This document shows positions 9,455 through 18,384 of a stretch of DNA of 64,000 nt, piece by piece. Under the pieces are notes generated by a model. It had not been told where the DNA came from. It worked only from the letters and a program-made list of their open reading frames with translations, and did not search any database. Both the position numbers and the translations under genes were made by a program. Numbering within the stretch: the first letter of the stretch is position 1; each line of letters begins with the position of its first letter. Source of the stretch: Oligoflexia bacterium (lineage in GTDB: Bacteria > Bdellovibrionota_G > JANQFH01); NCBI GenBank assembly GCA_028277945.1, contig JANQFH010000068.1, positions 186,001 through 250,000 on the forward strand, written 5' to 3'.

Positions 9455-9489
9455 TTGACTATTCTGAAGTAATACTTCAGAATAGTCAA
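9455..9489. promoter_or_regulatory. Perfect 35-bp palindrome abutting the ATPase start
   Basis: TTGACTATTCTGAAGTA at 9455-9471 and its exact complement at 9473-9489 are separated by one base. The ATG of the DUF4143 ATPase follows one base later, so no Shine-Dalgarno fits between. It may be an operator, a hairpin controlling translation, or the end of a mobile segment. Confidence 0.6.
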
Positions 9490-9490
9490 A

Positions 9491-10705
9491 ATGGAAATAA
9501 AGAGGAATATTTTCGGTAAGCTGTGTGATGACCGACAGCGACCCGAGAGCTCTATACTCGTGGGCCCTCGGCAGGTTGGGAAAACCTATCTTTTGCGTAA
9601 GATCGAGTCACACTTGCGTGGCTGCGGTGACAAGACAGCCTTCTTCGACCTTGAGCAACCCACGGTGCTTGCCCAGTTTAATCAGAGTGACGCTGATTTA
9701 TTAGAAATGCTTAGTACGAGCGGTGAGGTCCTATTTATTGACGAATTTCACTATCTAAAAAATGCCTCGAAATTGTTGAAGGCCTTGTACGATCGAGGTG
9801 ACAGCACAAAGATCTACGCTTCTGGTTCATCGGCGATGGAAATGCATTCACATCTGAAGGAGTCTCTGGCAGGACGCAAGTATGTCTATCCTATTTATTC
9901 TTGCGGCCTTGAAGAAATAAGCCAAGTCATTCCTTGCCAACCGATTCAATACCTTTTCCAGTATGGCGGCATGCCTGGCACGATACACGAAGAATCTGAG
10001 ACAAAAAAACAACAGCTTTTGTCTGACATCCTACAGTCCTACATACTCAAAGACATTAAGTCATTAGTACGTGAAGAGAATTTGCGTGCTTTCAACCATC
10101 TCCTTTACCTCCTGGCGCAATCTCAAGGTAATTTAGTATCGACGGATAGTCTTGCCCGAGAGGTGGGTCTGTCTTCCCATACCATTAACGATTATCTTGA
10201 ATTACTTTCTCAGACCTATGTAAATTTTCCAGTATACAGCTACAGTCGAAACTTTGGTAACGAACTAAAAAAGTCAAAAAAGTATTATCTATATGACCTG
10301 GGTATAAGAAATGCTTTACTAAAAAATTACGCTGCCTTCGATAGACGTCGTGACGCTGGTACAATAGCGGAGTCCTATGTTTTTCTTGAGTTACAGCGCC
10401 AGTTGACGCCAGACACAGAAATCAGATTTTGGCGTTTGAAAAGCGGCGATGAAGTTGACTTTCTTTGGATTAAGAACCAGGTGCCTTATCCAATTGAAGT
10501 AAAATTAAACTGGCCAACAACCAAGGTTCCTAAAGGCCTACAGAGTTTTTTACGTAGATACCCGGACACAAACCGCGCTTTTGTTATTGGCAGTCGCAGC
10601 CAAGAAGAAATTGATTTCAATAGCATTCGGATCCATTTTCTTCCCCTAGAAAAGGCGACGGAACTACCAGCGCTTCTATTGGCATGTTCGGCGAACTTAG
10701 ACTAG
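9491..10705 (+). CDS. AAA-family ATPase with DUF4143 domain
   Basis: 404 residues. The N-terminal ATPase has Walker A VGPRQVGKT (K31) and Walker B EVLFIDEFHYL (D84, E85). A winged-helix region follows (SLAREVGLSSHTINDYLELL), then a C-terminal DUF4143 part ending in a nuclease-like strand pattern, GDEVDFLW...YPIEVKLN. Proteins of this kind are common, patchily distributed and of poorly known function, and often look horizontally acquired. The gene is on the plus strand between two minus-strand housekeeping groups, stands alone, and is slightly richer in A+T than its neighbours. A palindrome sits directly on its 5' edge. Confidence 0.85.
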   Translation: MEIKRNIFGKLCDDRQRPESSILVGPRQVGKTYLLRKIESHLRGCGDKTAFFDLEQPTVLAQFNQSDADLLEMLSTSGEVLFIDEFHYLKNASKLLKALYDRGDSTKIYASGSSAMEMHSHLKESLAGRKYVYPIYSCGLEEISQVIPCQPIQYLFQYGGMPGTIHEESETKKQQLLSDILQSYILKDIKSLVREENLRAFNHLLYLLAQSQGNLVSTDSLAREVGLSSHTINDYLELLSQTYVNFPVYSYSRNFGNELKKSKKYYLYDLGIRNALLKNYAAFDRRRDAGTIAESYVFLELQRQLTPDTEIRFWRLKSGDEVDFLWIKNQVPYPIEVKLNWPTTKVPKGLQSFLRRYPDTNRAFVIGSRSQEEIDFNSIRIHFLPLEKATELPALLLACSANLD

Positions 10706-10771
10706 TCTGCCGAAAGAGCCTAGACCCTATTCCTAATAAACGGTTTACGTCACTCGCATTGAGGAGGCTCG

Positions 10772-10987
10772 TTAATCAAAGGGTTTGCACTGCAAGTTGT
10801 CGTCGAGAGTCTCCACTTGGATCTTTTGCTTAGCCTGCAAATGTTGGCGTAGCTCATGGAGAATCGCCAGCGCTGCCTGCATGGTTTCTACCTTCTTATG
10901 GAAGCCCCTGCCGGCATCGTTGATCACGGCTTCAAGTTTCTCCAACTCGGCAAAGCTCTTGGCAAGATCGATGGGCTTTGTCGCCAT
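10772..10987 (-). CDS. xseB: Exodeoxyribonuclease VII small subunit
   Basis: 71 residues from the ATG at 10987. It shows the family pattern SFAELEKLEAVINDAG, followed by a helical region. It forms exonuclease VII with XseA and degrades single-stranded DNA to oligonucleotides. The start codon overlaps the xseA stop (TGATG), so translation is coupled. A TTG two codons upstream is less likely. Confidence 0.9.
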   Translation of the reverse strand: MATKPIDLAKSFAELEKLEAVINDAGRGFHKKVETMQAALAILHELRQHLQAKQKIQVETLDDNLQCKPFD

Positions 10988-12243
10988 CAGCAACCCCTTG
11001 GTTTTCCTTTATGCGTTTGCTCTACCTTGCAGTCGAGGCTACCGCGGTGGAGCCGGACCACGATAGGCTCACCTCTCTTCACCTTACTGGCGTCTTGCAG
11101 GATAGGGCCTGAAGGCTTCTGAGCTAGAGCAAAGCCACGTTGCAGCACCTGCAACGGATTGAGCGCTACTAGGCGCTGGGCCGGAGCCAGCAGGCTAGCT
11201 CGCCTGGTGTGCAACCAGTCGCCGATCTTGAAGTCCAGCTGTTCGCACAGGCGGTCGAGCATCTGCTGGCGATCGACAATGAACTTTTCTGGAAAACGAA
11301 ACACTGTGGCACTGGCAAAGCGTTGATGGGCTTCTTTGGCTAGCTCGAGCTCTTGTTCCATGGCTGTAAGTAGTCGCTTGCCCGTGTGGTCGAGCTCGCG
11401 CAGCAACTCCTCGCAGTTGGGTAGGGCGAGTTCAGCTGCATGGGTTGGTGTGGCCGCACGCACATCGGCGACAAAGTCGCTGATGGTGAAGTCGGTCTCG
11501 TGGCCGACAGCGGAGATAATCGGAATCTTGGCAGCAAAAATGGCCCGCGCCACGGCCTCCTCATTAAAGGGCCACAGATCCTCAATAGAACCACCCCCAC
11601 GCGCTAGGATGATGGTATCGACTTGTGGTTGTTGGCAGCGATGCAAGCGCTCAATGGCCTTAACAATAGAAGCTGCGGCCTGTTCTCCTTGTACTTGGGC
11701 TGGAGCTACCAGCACCCGTACCGCTGGATAGCGCTTCTGCACGATCTTTAAGATGTCACGAATCACCGCACCCGTTGGCGAGGTGACAATTCCGAGGGTC
11801 ACAGGAAAAGCGGGGAGTGGCTGTTTGGTGGCTGCAGCAAAGAGCCCTTGCTCATCTAGCTTGCGCTTGAGCTTTTCAAACTGCAAGAAGAGCTTGCCTC
11901 TGCCCTCGGGTAGTAGGCGTTCGACGATGAGTTGGTAGCGTCCATGGGGAGCGTAGACATTGAGCTGGCCACAGGCAATGACCGCCATGCCTTCATCGGG
12001 TTCAAAGTCGAGTTGAGCGTTCTTGCCAGCAAAGAAGACCAGTGGCAGCGTCGCTCTTTCATCCTTGAGACTGAAGTACATATGCCCTTTTTGATTGCGG
12101 CCACGGTAGTTGGAGATCTCTCCCCGCACCCAGATTGGCAAGCCAGAAAACTCAGAACTAATCGCAGCAGTGATCCGCTGGGTGACTTCTTCTACGGAAT
12201 AGATGGGCTCGTCTACATGTAGTAGTTCTTCTTGCATGCTCAC
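10987..12243 (-). CDS. xseA: Exodeoxyribonuclease VII large subunit
   Basis: 418 residues. An N-terminal OB-fold (IWVRGEISNYRGRNQKGHMYFSL, residues ~38-60) binds single-stranded DNA. The catalytic core includes GIVTSPTGAVIRDIL, ILARGGGSIEDLWPFN and ISAVGHETDFTISDFVADVRAATPTHAAE, all hallmark motifs. The GTG start overlaps the argS stop as GTGA; an ATG two codons later (12237) is an alternative. The order argS-xseA-xseB suggests one transcript, possibly continuing from the dcw cluster. Confidence 0.96.
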   Translation of the reverse strand: MSMQEELLHVDEPIYSVEEVTQRITAAISSEFSGLPIWVRGEISNYRGRNQKGHMYFSLKDERATLPLVFFAGKNAQLDFEPDEGMAVIACGQLNVYAPHGRYQLIVERLLPEGRGKLFLQFEKLKRKLDEQGLFAAATKQPLPAFPVTLGIVTSPTGAVIRDILKIVQKRYPAVRVLVAPAQVQGEQAAASIVKAIERLHRCQQPQVDTIILARGGGSIEDLWPFNEEAVARAIFAAKIPIISAVGHETDFTISDFVADVRAATPTHAAELALPNCEELLRELDHTGKRLLTAMEQELELAKEAHQRFASATVFRFPEKFIVDRQQMLDRLCEQLDFKIGDWLHTRRASLLAPAQRLVALNPLQVLQRGFALAQKPSGPILQDASKVKRGEPIVVRLHRGSLDCKVEQTHKGKPRGC

Positions 12244-13955
12244 ATCTTCTCAGGAATGGGGATGCCAAGCAGGTTTAGGCCAACATCAAGCGTTGTCGAG
12301 GTACAGAAGGTCAACAGCACCCTTGCTAAGGAGATTTCACCGTCTTGATCGAGCACCCGGTATTTGTTGTAGAACTTGTTGTAGAGCTTGGCCAGGCGCA
12401 TGAGGTAGGAGGCGAGCACAAAGGGCTCTCTCTCCTCAAGAGCCTCTAAAATGGTGCGCGAGAACAGCCCCAAAGCCTTGATGAGTTCCTGCTCTTCAGC
12501 TTCGCCGAGTTTTTCAAAGTCGACTTTGTCTGTTAGCGTGCCAGAGAATTTTTCCAGCAGACTACGGATGCGTACAGAGGTGTACTGCAGATAGGGACCG
12601 GTCTCACCATCGAAGTTGAGGATCTCTTCCCAGCTGAACTTCACGTCTTTGCGTCTTTTGGCGCTGAAATCTGCATAGATGAGAGCGGCAATGCCTACTT
12701 GGATAGCAACCTTTTCGCGGTTTTCAAGCTGAGGGTTCTTCTCCTTGATGATATCGTCGGCCAACTCTACGGCACGGTCGAGAACATCTTTGAGAAAGAC
12801 AATGGTACCGCTACGAGTGGACATGCCAGCGCCACTCTCTTTAAGCGTGAGGTGGCCGAAGCTGATGTGTTCGCACTCTTTTGCCCACTCATGCGCCATT
12901 TTCACTAAGATGGCAAACAGCTGCTGAAAGTGTAGCTGCTGTGGAGTGCCGACGACGTAAAGCATCTCTTCAAAGGAATAGGTTTCATGGCGGTAGATGG
13001 CAGCCGCAAGATCACGAGTGATGTAGAGTGTACTGTCGTCGCTCTTCTTAATGATGGCCGGTGGCAGCCCTTCCTTCTCAAGGCGGACAATCTGAGCGCC
13101 TTCGCTCTCTTCCAGCAATCCGAGTTTTTTGAGCTGATCAATGACTGCAGGCATCTTGTCGGTATAGAAACTCTCGCCAAGCTGGTGGTCAAAGTGGATG
13201 TCAAACAGAGAGTAGATGCCGCGGATTTCCTCCATACTGACATCCCGAAACCACTCCCACAGCTCACGTACTTCACGATCGCCGCGCTCGAGTTTTGCAA
13301 ACCACTGGCGTGCTTCGTCCGTAAGCTCGGGATGCTTCTCTTCTTCTTGGTGAAACTGAACGTAGAGTTTATAGAGGTTCATCAGCGGATCGCCCTTTAG
13401 GAAGTCCGCCTTACCCCACTTTTTGTAGGCAGTGATGATCTTGCCAAACTGGGTGCCCCAATCGCCTAGGTGGTTGATCGTGGTGACTTGATAGTTGAGG
13501 AATTTGTAGATGCGCGTGAGCGCGTTGCCGATGATGGTCGAGCGGAGATGGCCAATACCAAAGGGCTTGGCGATGTTTGGGCTGGAGAACTCGATGACCA
13601 CCCGACGTCCCTTACCACGATCAGAGGCACCGTAGGCATCACGTTCATCGTAAATCTCCTTGAGAACAGTCTCCGCCAGTTTGGCTGGCTTGATGAAGAA
13701 GTTCACATAACCGGTGAGCGCTTCCACACGGTCGATGTTGTCTGTAAGCTTGAGCTTGGCGGCAAGCTCTTTGGCAATAGTCTGTGGCGGCTTTTTTTCC
13801 GCCTTGGCTAGAACAAAACAGGGAAAGGCAAAATCACCATGTGCACTCTCTGTGGGAAGTTCCAGGAGCTCGCCGATCTGTTTACTCGCAAGACCCGCCT
13901 TGCCGCCGATCTCTTTGCGAAGAACTTGGGTAATCTCTTTACGAAACCGCTCCAT
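12240..13955 (-). CDS. argS: Arginyl-tRNA synthetase
   Basis: 571 residues. It charges tRNA-Arg. An Add-1 N-terminal domain is followed by the class I signature SPNIAKPFGIGHLRST. The region matching KMSKS reads GMSTRSG, without the usual first lysine, as is frequent in arginyl-tRNA synthetases. The C-terminal anticodon-binding DALR domain ends GIPIPEKM. It lies downstream of ftsZ on the same strand, separated by 137 bases that hold a 66-bp palindrome. Confidence 0.97.
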   Translation of the reverse strand: MERFRKEITQVLRKEIGGKAGLASKQIGELLELPTESAHGDFAFPCFVLAKAEKKPPQTIAKELAAKLKLTDNIDRVEALTGYVNFFIKPAKLAETVLKEIYDERDAYGASDRGKGRRVVIEFSSPNIAKPFGIGHLRSTIIGNALTRIYKFLNYQVTTINHLGDWGTQFGKIITAYKKWGKADFLKGDPLMNLYKLYVQFHQEEEKHPELTDEARQWFAKLERGDREVRELWEWFRDVSMEEIRGIYSLFDIHFDHQLGESFYTDKMPAVIDQLKKLGLLEESEGAQIVRLEKEGLPPAIIKKSDDSTLYITRDLAAAIYRHETYSFEEMLYVVGTPQQLHFQQLFAILVKMAHEWAKECEHISFGHLTLKESGAGMSTRSGTIVFLKDVLDRAVELADDIIKEKNPQLENREKVAIQVGIAALIYADFSAKRRKDVKFSWEEILNFDGETGPYLQYTSVRIRSLLEKFSGTLTDKVDFEKLGEAEEQELIKALGLFSRTILEALEEREPFVLASYLMRLAKLYNKFYNKYRVLDQDGEISLARVLLTFCTSTTLDVGLNLLGIPIPEKM

Positions 13956-14024
13956 CTGCGCTCACAGAGCTAACACAGCAGAAACACGGGGTCAATTGGA
14001 CAAGAGGAGTTGGCGTGCGCGGCT

Positions 14025-14090
14025 CCCAAGAAGGTACGGCCTTACTTTCAGGGAATGCATTCCCTGAAAGTGAGGCCGTACCTTCTTGGG
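14025..14090. repeat. 66-bp near-perfect palindrome between ftsZ and argS
   Basis: Two 33-base arms meet at ATGCAT without a loop and differ at one position. It begins two bases after the ftsZ stop codon, reading on the minus strand. In RNA it would make a long hairpin that could terminate or stabilise the ftsZ message; there is no T-run after it. One arm recurs at 1954-1977, so it is a dispersed repeat and not only a local terminator. Confidence 0.8.
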
Positions 14091-14092
14091 AC

Positions 14093-15280
14093 TCAGTCCA
14101 CCTGCTTACGAATAAAAGTGGGGATGTCGTACTTTTCCTCTTCGGTTGGATCCAAGCCAAACTCGTTGACACGGCGACGGCTTTCACCCACGTCGCCGCT
14201 CGCCTGTTTGCGCATCTGTGTTGGCACGTCCATATTGGGTTGGTTGAGGATGGAGGACTGGCTGATGGTATCCACGTACCGTCGTTTTTGCTCTTCCTCG
14301 CGTCCAAAACCTGTGGCAATGACGGTCACTCGCATATCCTCGTTGTACTTATCATCCACCACCGCGCCAAAGATGATGTTGGCATCTTCGTGCGCCGCCT
14401 CTTGGATTAACATCGCTGCCTGATTGACTTCGTGCAAAGTCATCGAACGTGAGCCGGTAACGTTGATGAGAATGCCACGGGCGCCATCTATCTCAATATC
14501 CTCTAGCAGGGGACTGGAGATGGCACGTTGGGCCGCTTCAACACTGCGCCGCTCACCGGTTGCCACACCGGTTCCCATGAGCGCCATGCCCATCTCATTC
14601 ATGATCGTGCGCACATCGGCAAAATCGAGGTTGATCAGTCCGGGAATGGTGATCAGATCAGAGATTCCTTGGGTGGCGTGTAGCAGGACTTCATCGGCCT
14701 TTTTAAAGCTATCGATGATAGATGTGGTCTCTCCCACGAGGTTGATGAGCCGTTGGTTGGGAATGGTGATCAAGGTGTCGAGGGACTCCTTAAGCTCAGT
14801 AATACCCTCATCAGCGTACTTCATGCGCTTTCTGCCTTCAAAGAGGAAGGGCTTGGTGACCACACCAACAGCGAGAGCACCGGATTCCTTGGCAATACGA
14901 GCAATGACGGGTGCTGCACCCGTGCCCGTGCCACCCCCCATGCCAGCGGTGATAAACACCATGTCCGCCTCAGCCATGGCTTCGGCGATCTTGTCGCGAC
15001 TCTCCAAGGCGGCCTCGCGACCAATCTCTGGGTTGGCGCCGGCGCCAAGCCCACGGGTGACACGTTCGCCAAGCTGCACCTTGTTGGGTGCCCGGGAGGT
15101 TTTTAAAGCCTGCAGGTCTGTGTTGGCGGCGATAAAATCACAGCCCTCGAGCTTTTCACTGATCATGGTGTTGACAGCGTTGCCGCCACCGCCACCAATG
15201 CCAATGACCTTGATCTTGGCCACGTGGGGTATCTGTTCTTCAAACTCAAACATCAGTCTCTGTTTCTCGCTCGCTTTCAT
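14093..15280 (-). CDS. ftsZ: Cell-division GTPase FtsZ
   Basis: 395 residues from the ATG at 15280, which has an AAGGAG Shine-Dalgarno at proper spacing. The same frame stays open to 15367, but that part belongs to the 120-bp repeat and is unlikely to be translated. The tubulin/FtsZ signature GMGGGTGTG is at residues 113-121, and the synergy region and the conserved C-terminal peptide DIPTFIRKQ, which binds FtsA, are present. FtsZ polymerises into the Z ring at mid-cell. It is the last gene of the dcw cluster and is followed by the 66-bp palindrome. Confidence 0.98.
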   Translation of the reverse strand: MKASEKQRLMFEFEEQIPHVAKIKVIGIGGGGGNAVNTMISEKLEGCDFIAANTDLQALKTSRAPNKVQLGERVTRGLGAGANPEIGREAALESRDKIAEAMAEADMVFITAGMGGGTGTGAAPVIARIAKESGALAVGVVTKPFLFEGRKRMKYADEGITELKESLDTLITIPNQRLINLVGETTSIIDSFKKADEVLLHATQGISDLITIPGLINLDFADVRTIMNEMGMALMGTGVATGERRSVEAAQRAISSPLLEDIEIDGARGILINVTGSRSMTLHEVNQAAMLIQEAAHEDANIIFGAVVDDKYNEDMRVTVIATGFGREEEQKRRYVDTISQSSILNQPNMDVPTQMRKQASGDVGESRRRVNEFGLDPTEEEKYDIPTFIRKQVD

Positions 15281-15314
15281 CGACCCTCTCCTTCGGTCTT
15301 GGTTATTCACCATG

Positions 15315-15434
15315 GCAACGTGCAGATTTCCGCATCTCTGCGTTGGTCGGCTGCGAGCGGTGCTCACTTACTCTTAAAGTAAGCTCCGCTCCGTTCTCGC
15401 CTCCCGCCTTGATCTGCAAAAATCTGCACGTTGC
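15315..15434. mobile_element. 120-bp inverted-repeat element, copy 1 (between ftsA and ftsZ)
   Basis: It begins GCAACGTGCAGATTT and ends with the complement AAATCTGCACGTTGC. Between them are GCGTTGGTCGGCTGCGAGCG and a small inverted repeat (ACTTACTCTTAAAGTAAG). A second copy at 50746-50864 is almost identical. There is no coding capacity. It fills most of the 186-base gap between the ftsA stop and the ftsZ start, so it will be transcribed as part of the division message. Confidence 0.8.
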
Positions 15435-15466
15435 TGCTAACATGATACGTCTCATGAGTATTAGTT

Positions 15467-16693
15467 TTAGACTAGCTCGGCAAACCACTCTCGCATTCTC
15501 GTTTTTACCTTGGAATAGATGTTGTCTTCGCGAATCTTGAAGTGACTGCCCCGTTTCTGCTTACTGCCGTAAATGACTAGCCCCACGCCTGTGGAGTACA
15601 TGGGATTGCTTACCACATCGACAAGACCGCCAATGCCCTCAGGAATGCCGCGGCGTACGGGCATGTTGAATACCGATTCCGCCAATTCAATCATACCGTC
15701 CAGCAGTACTGTACCACCAGTGAGGACAATACCGCTACCAATAACGTCATTGTGACCTGAGCGGGTGATCTCGTTGTAGATCATGGTGAGGATCTCCTCG
15801 ACACGGGACTCAATGATCTCCGATAGCACTTGGCGCGACATGCTCTGATTCTTGCGGCCGCCAACACTTGGCACCTCAATGGTCTCATCTTTTTTCACTT
15901 TGGCGGCCATGGCACAGCCGTAGCGACGCTTGATCAGTTCAGCTTCATTGCGTGGGGTTCGCATACCCACGGCAATGTCGTTGGTTAGATGGTCTCCCCC
16001 GAGACCAAGCACAGCGGTATGGGCGATGCTGCCATCGTGAAAGATGACGAGATCGGAGGTGCCGCCACCAATGTCGACCAAGGCAACCCCGATATCCTTC
16101 TCATCCTGGCTGAGCGTTGCTTCACTGGAGGCGAGCTGCTCCAAGCAGATGTCGCTGACATTCAGGCCAGTGCGGTTGGCGCACTTAATAATGTTTTGCG
16201 CTGACGATACAGCCGCCGTGACAATGTGCACTTTGGCCTCAAGCCGTACACCAGTCATGCCCAGAGGCTCCTTAATGCCATCTTGTTCATCAACCACATA
16301 CTCTTGCGGCAGAATATGGATGACCTCACGGTCTAGTGGGATAGCGACGGCCTTGGCAGCATCCAACACCCGTTCTATGTCGTTAGCCGAGACCTCTCGA
16401 TGTTTAACGGCAACAATGCCATGGGAGTTGAAACCCTTAATATGGCCACCGGCAATACCGGCGTAGACGTTGTTAATTTCACATCCAGCCATCAGCTCGG
16501 CCTCTTCAATGGCCTTACGAATGGAGGCGACCGTACTCTCAATGTTGATTACCACCCCCCGCTTCAGACCCTTTGAGGGGTGGGTGCCAATACCGATAAT
16601 ATCAATGCCTTCGTCAGTAACTTCCCCAACAATGGCGCAGATTTTGGTGGTACCGATGTCCAAACCAACAATGAATTCGTCTTTCTTACCCAT
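15467..16693 (-). CDS. ftsA: Cell-division protein FtsA
   Basis: 408 residues of the actin-like ATPase fold. Phosphate 1 motif near VGLDIGTTKICAIVGE, phosphate 2 motif VALVDIGGGTSDLVIF, and an adenosine motif near GSGIVLTGGTVLLDGM. The C-terminus KVKTRMREWFAELV is an amphipathic helix that would anchor the Z ring to the membrane. It follows ftsQ by three bases. Confidence 0.97.
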   Translation of the reverse strand: MGKKDEFIVGLDIGTTKICAIVGEVTDEGIDIIGIGTHPSKGLKRGVVINIESTVASIRKAIEEAELMAGCEINNVYAGIAGGHIKGFNSHGIVAVKHREVSANDIERVLDAAKAVAIPLDREVIHILPQEYVVDEQDGIKEPLGMTGVRLEAKVHIVTAAVSSAQNIIKCANRTGLNVSDICLEQLASSEATLSQDEKDIGVALVDIGGGTSDLVIFHDGSIAHTAVLGLGGDHLTNDIAVGMRTPRNEAELIKRRYGCAMAAKVKKDETIEVPSVGGRKNQSMSRQVLSEIIESRVEEILTMIYNEITRSGHNDVIGSGIVLTGGTVLLDGMIELAESVFNMPVRRGIPEGIGGLVDVVSNPMYSTGVGLVIYGSKQKRGSHFKIREDNIYSKVKTRMREWFAELV

Positions 16694-16696
16694 GGT

Positions 16697-17476
16697 TCAC
16701 CAACCTTTCTTTGCGAGGATCTGATGTCCCTGATGTTTCCAGCGAACAAAGGCCCTACTATTATAGTCTAGGTCGAGCAATTCTATATCGAATAATCGAT
16801 CTTCGAGACGCTCAAGAATGCGCTGCATACGCGCCACCTTGTTTTCAAAAGGAGGCATACCAAGTACGATGCAGCCACCAACACGATTAGTAAACAGCGA
16901 ATATCCAGCAGTCGGGTCAACATGGACTTCCGATATCGTGTGACCCTGTTGTTGGAACCACTCCTCTGTCAATTGCAGTAGTTGCAGGGCGGTTTTCACT
17001 ACCTGCTGGCGCTCCGTATGGATCATAGTACGACCATCTTGGATGCCGGTGATGATGGGAAAGTCGAGCAGGTCACCAGGCTCAAGAGTCTTAAAAGTGT
17101 TACCAGCGCTATCTGTATAGGTGAGACCTCTGCCACCAACAATGGCTACAGGCTGGCGTAGTTGGATATCGATGTGGACGACACCGTTTAAACGGCGGCT
17201 CAGGGTTGCCTGATCGACCAATGGATGGGCTCGCAGACGAGCCAGCACACGTTTTGCAGAGAAAAACAGTAAGGGGCTGCCACTTGGAATCGCAGCAATC
17301 TGCCGCATCTGGTTTAGATCGATGGGTCCATCGGCGCTGAGGTGCACCTGCTTCACTTCGGGAGAGAGGCGGCTCAGCTGGGTAAGAGACTGTTGGCGCA
17401 GCTCCGGCATCAGCGCCAGCGATACCGCCAAGAGAGTCAACAGCAGACAGGTAGACAGAATGGCACGACCTCTCAT
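16697..17476 (-). CDS. ftsQ: Cell-division protein FtsQ
   Basis: 259 residues. A short cytoplasmic N-terminus is followed by one membrane segment (ILSTCLLLTLLAVSLAL) and a POTRA domain (VHLSADGPIDLNQMRQIAA to LRQPVAIV, residues ~45-115), then a beta domain. In the divisome it bridges FtsBL to the ring and FtsW/FtsI. The start overlaps the murB stop by four bases (ATGA). No ddl gene lies between murB and ftsQ, unlike in many Proteobacteria. Confidence 0.9.
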   Translation of the reverse strand: MRGRAILSTCLLLTLLAVSLALMPELRQQSLTQLSRLSPEVKQVHLSADGPIDLNQMRQIAAIPSGSPLLFFSAKRVLARLRAHPLVDQATLSRRLNGVVHIDIQLRQPVAIVGGRGLTYTDSAGNTFKTLEPGDLLDFPIITGIQDGRTMIHTERQQVVKTALQLLQLTEEWFQQQGHTISEVHVDPTAGYSLFTNRVGGCIVLGMPPFENKVARMQRILERLEDRLFDIELLDLDYNSRAFVRWKHQGHQILAKKGW

Positions 17477-18384
17477 GCTAGCACCTCAAGCTCCGTTTCT
17501 AACTCAATGCCGTGCTCCTGATAAACACGCTCTTTGGCTAGTTGGATCAAGCGTAACACATCTTCAGCAGAGGCGTCACCACGGTTGATGATGAAGTTGG
17601 CATGTCGATCGCTGATCATGGCACCGCCGACACACTTACCCTTGAGGCCGCTCATCTCTATGAGGCGACCGGCAAAATCACCCTTGGGATTTTTGAATAC
17701 ACTGCCTGCGTTCGCCATCTCCAGAGGCTGGTTTTCTCGAAAGGATTTAATTTTCGCAACCTTAGCGTTGATCTGCCGCGGCTCGCCGCGTTTGAGTTCT
17801 ACCCGGCCACTGAGGATAGCGACATTCCGTGGTAGCCCACAACTGCGATAACGGAACGGCACTTCAGCAGCCTGCAGTTCTCGTAGTTGACCATCAGCTC
17901 CTATGATTTGCATGGAATGGAGGATCTCATCGACAGAGCCAGCACGCGTACCTCCGTTCATCCACAGCACACCACCAAAGGTTCCAGGAATACCAGCGGC
18001 GAACTCCATTCCTGCCAAACCTTGCGAGCTGCAGAAGCTAAGGAGTCGCGACATACGCACGCCGCATTCGGCAAAGAGTAGGGCAGTCTGCTCCTCTTCT
18101 CGCTCCAAGTGAAAGCGATTCATATGTCTGGTCGTACAGAGCAGCACACCGGCATAACCTGTATCCGCTACCAGCAGGTTGGTGCCGCCCCCGAGCAGAC
18201 GCCAAGCGGTTTCATGTTGATTGCAGAGTTGGACCACTTTTGTGACCTCTACGGCACTATTAGGATAGGTGATGGCGTCGGCAGGACCGCCTATCCTTAG
18301 AGAGGTGAAAGGTTTGAGATGGATCTCAAACTGTACCCGTTCTCCCAACAACGCTTGCAGCTGCGCTTTTAGGTCTGGATGCAT
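17473..18384 (-). CDS. murB: UDP-N-acetylenolpyruvoylglucosamine reductase MurB
   Basis: 303 residues, short type I/II-like form. It reduces the MurA product to UDP-MurNAc using NADPH and FAD. FAD-binding region: TSLRIGGPADAITYP, WRLLGGGTNLLVADTGYAG and GIPGTFGGVLWMNGG. Catalytic serine in NAGSVFKNP and C-terminal glutamate in GIELETELEVL. The start overlaps the murC end by 16 bases. Confidence 0.97.
   Translation of the reverse strand: MHPDLKAQLQALLGERVQFEIHLKPFTSLRIGGPADAITYPNSAVEVTKVVQLCNQHETAWRLLGGGTNLLVADTGYAGVLLCTTRHMNRFHLEREEEQTALLFAECGVRMSRLLSFCSSQGLAGMEFAAGIPGTFGGVLWMNGGTRAGSVDEILHSMQIIGADGQLRELQAAEVPFRYRSCGLPRNVAILSGRVELKRGEPRQINAKVAKIKSFRENQPLEMANAGSVFKNPKGDFAGRLIEMSGLKGKCVGGAMISDRHANFIINRGDASAEDVLRLIQLAKERVYQEHGIELETELEVLA

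Noticed and set aside
15281-15367. Longer FtsZ start upstream of 15280
   Set aside because: The extension would be encoded by the 120-bp repeat, lacks a Shine-Dalgarno and has no counterpart in FtsZ.
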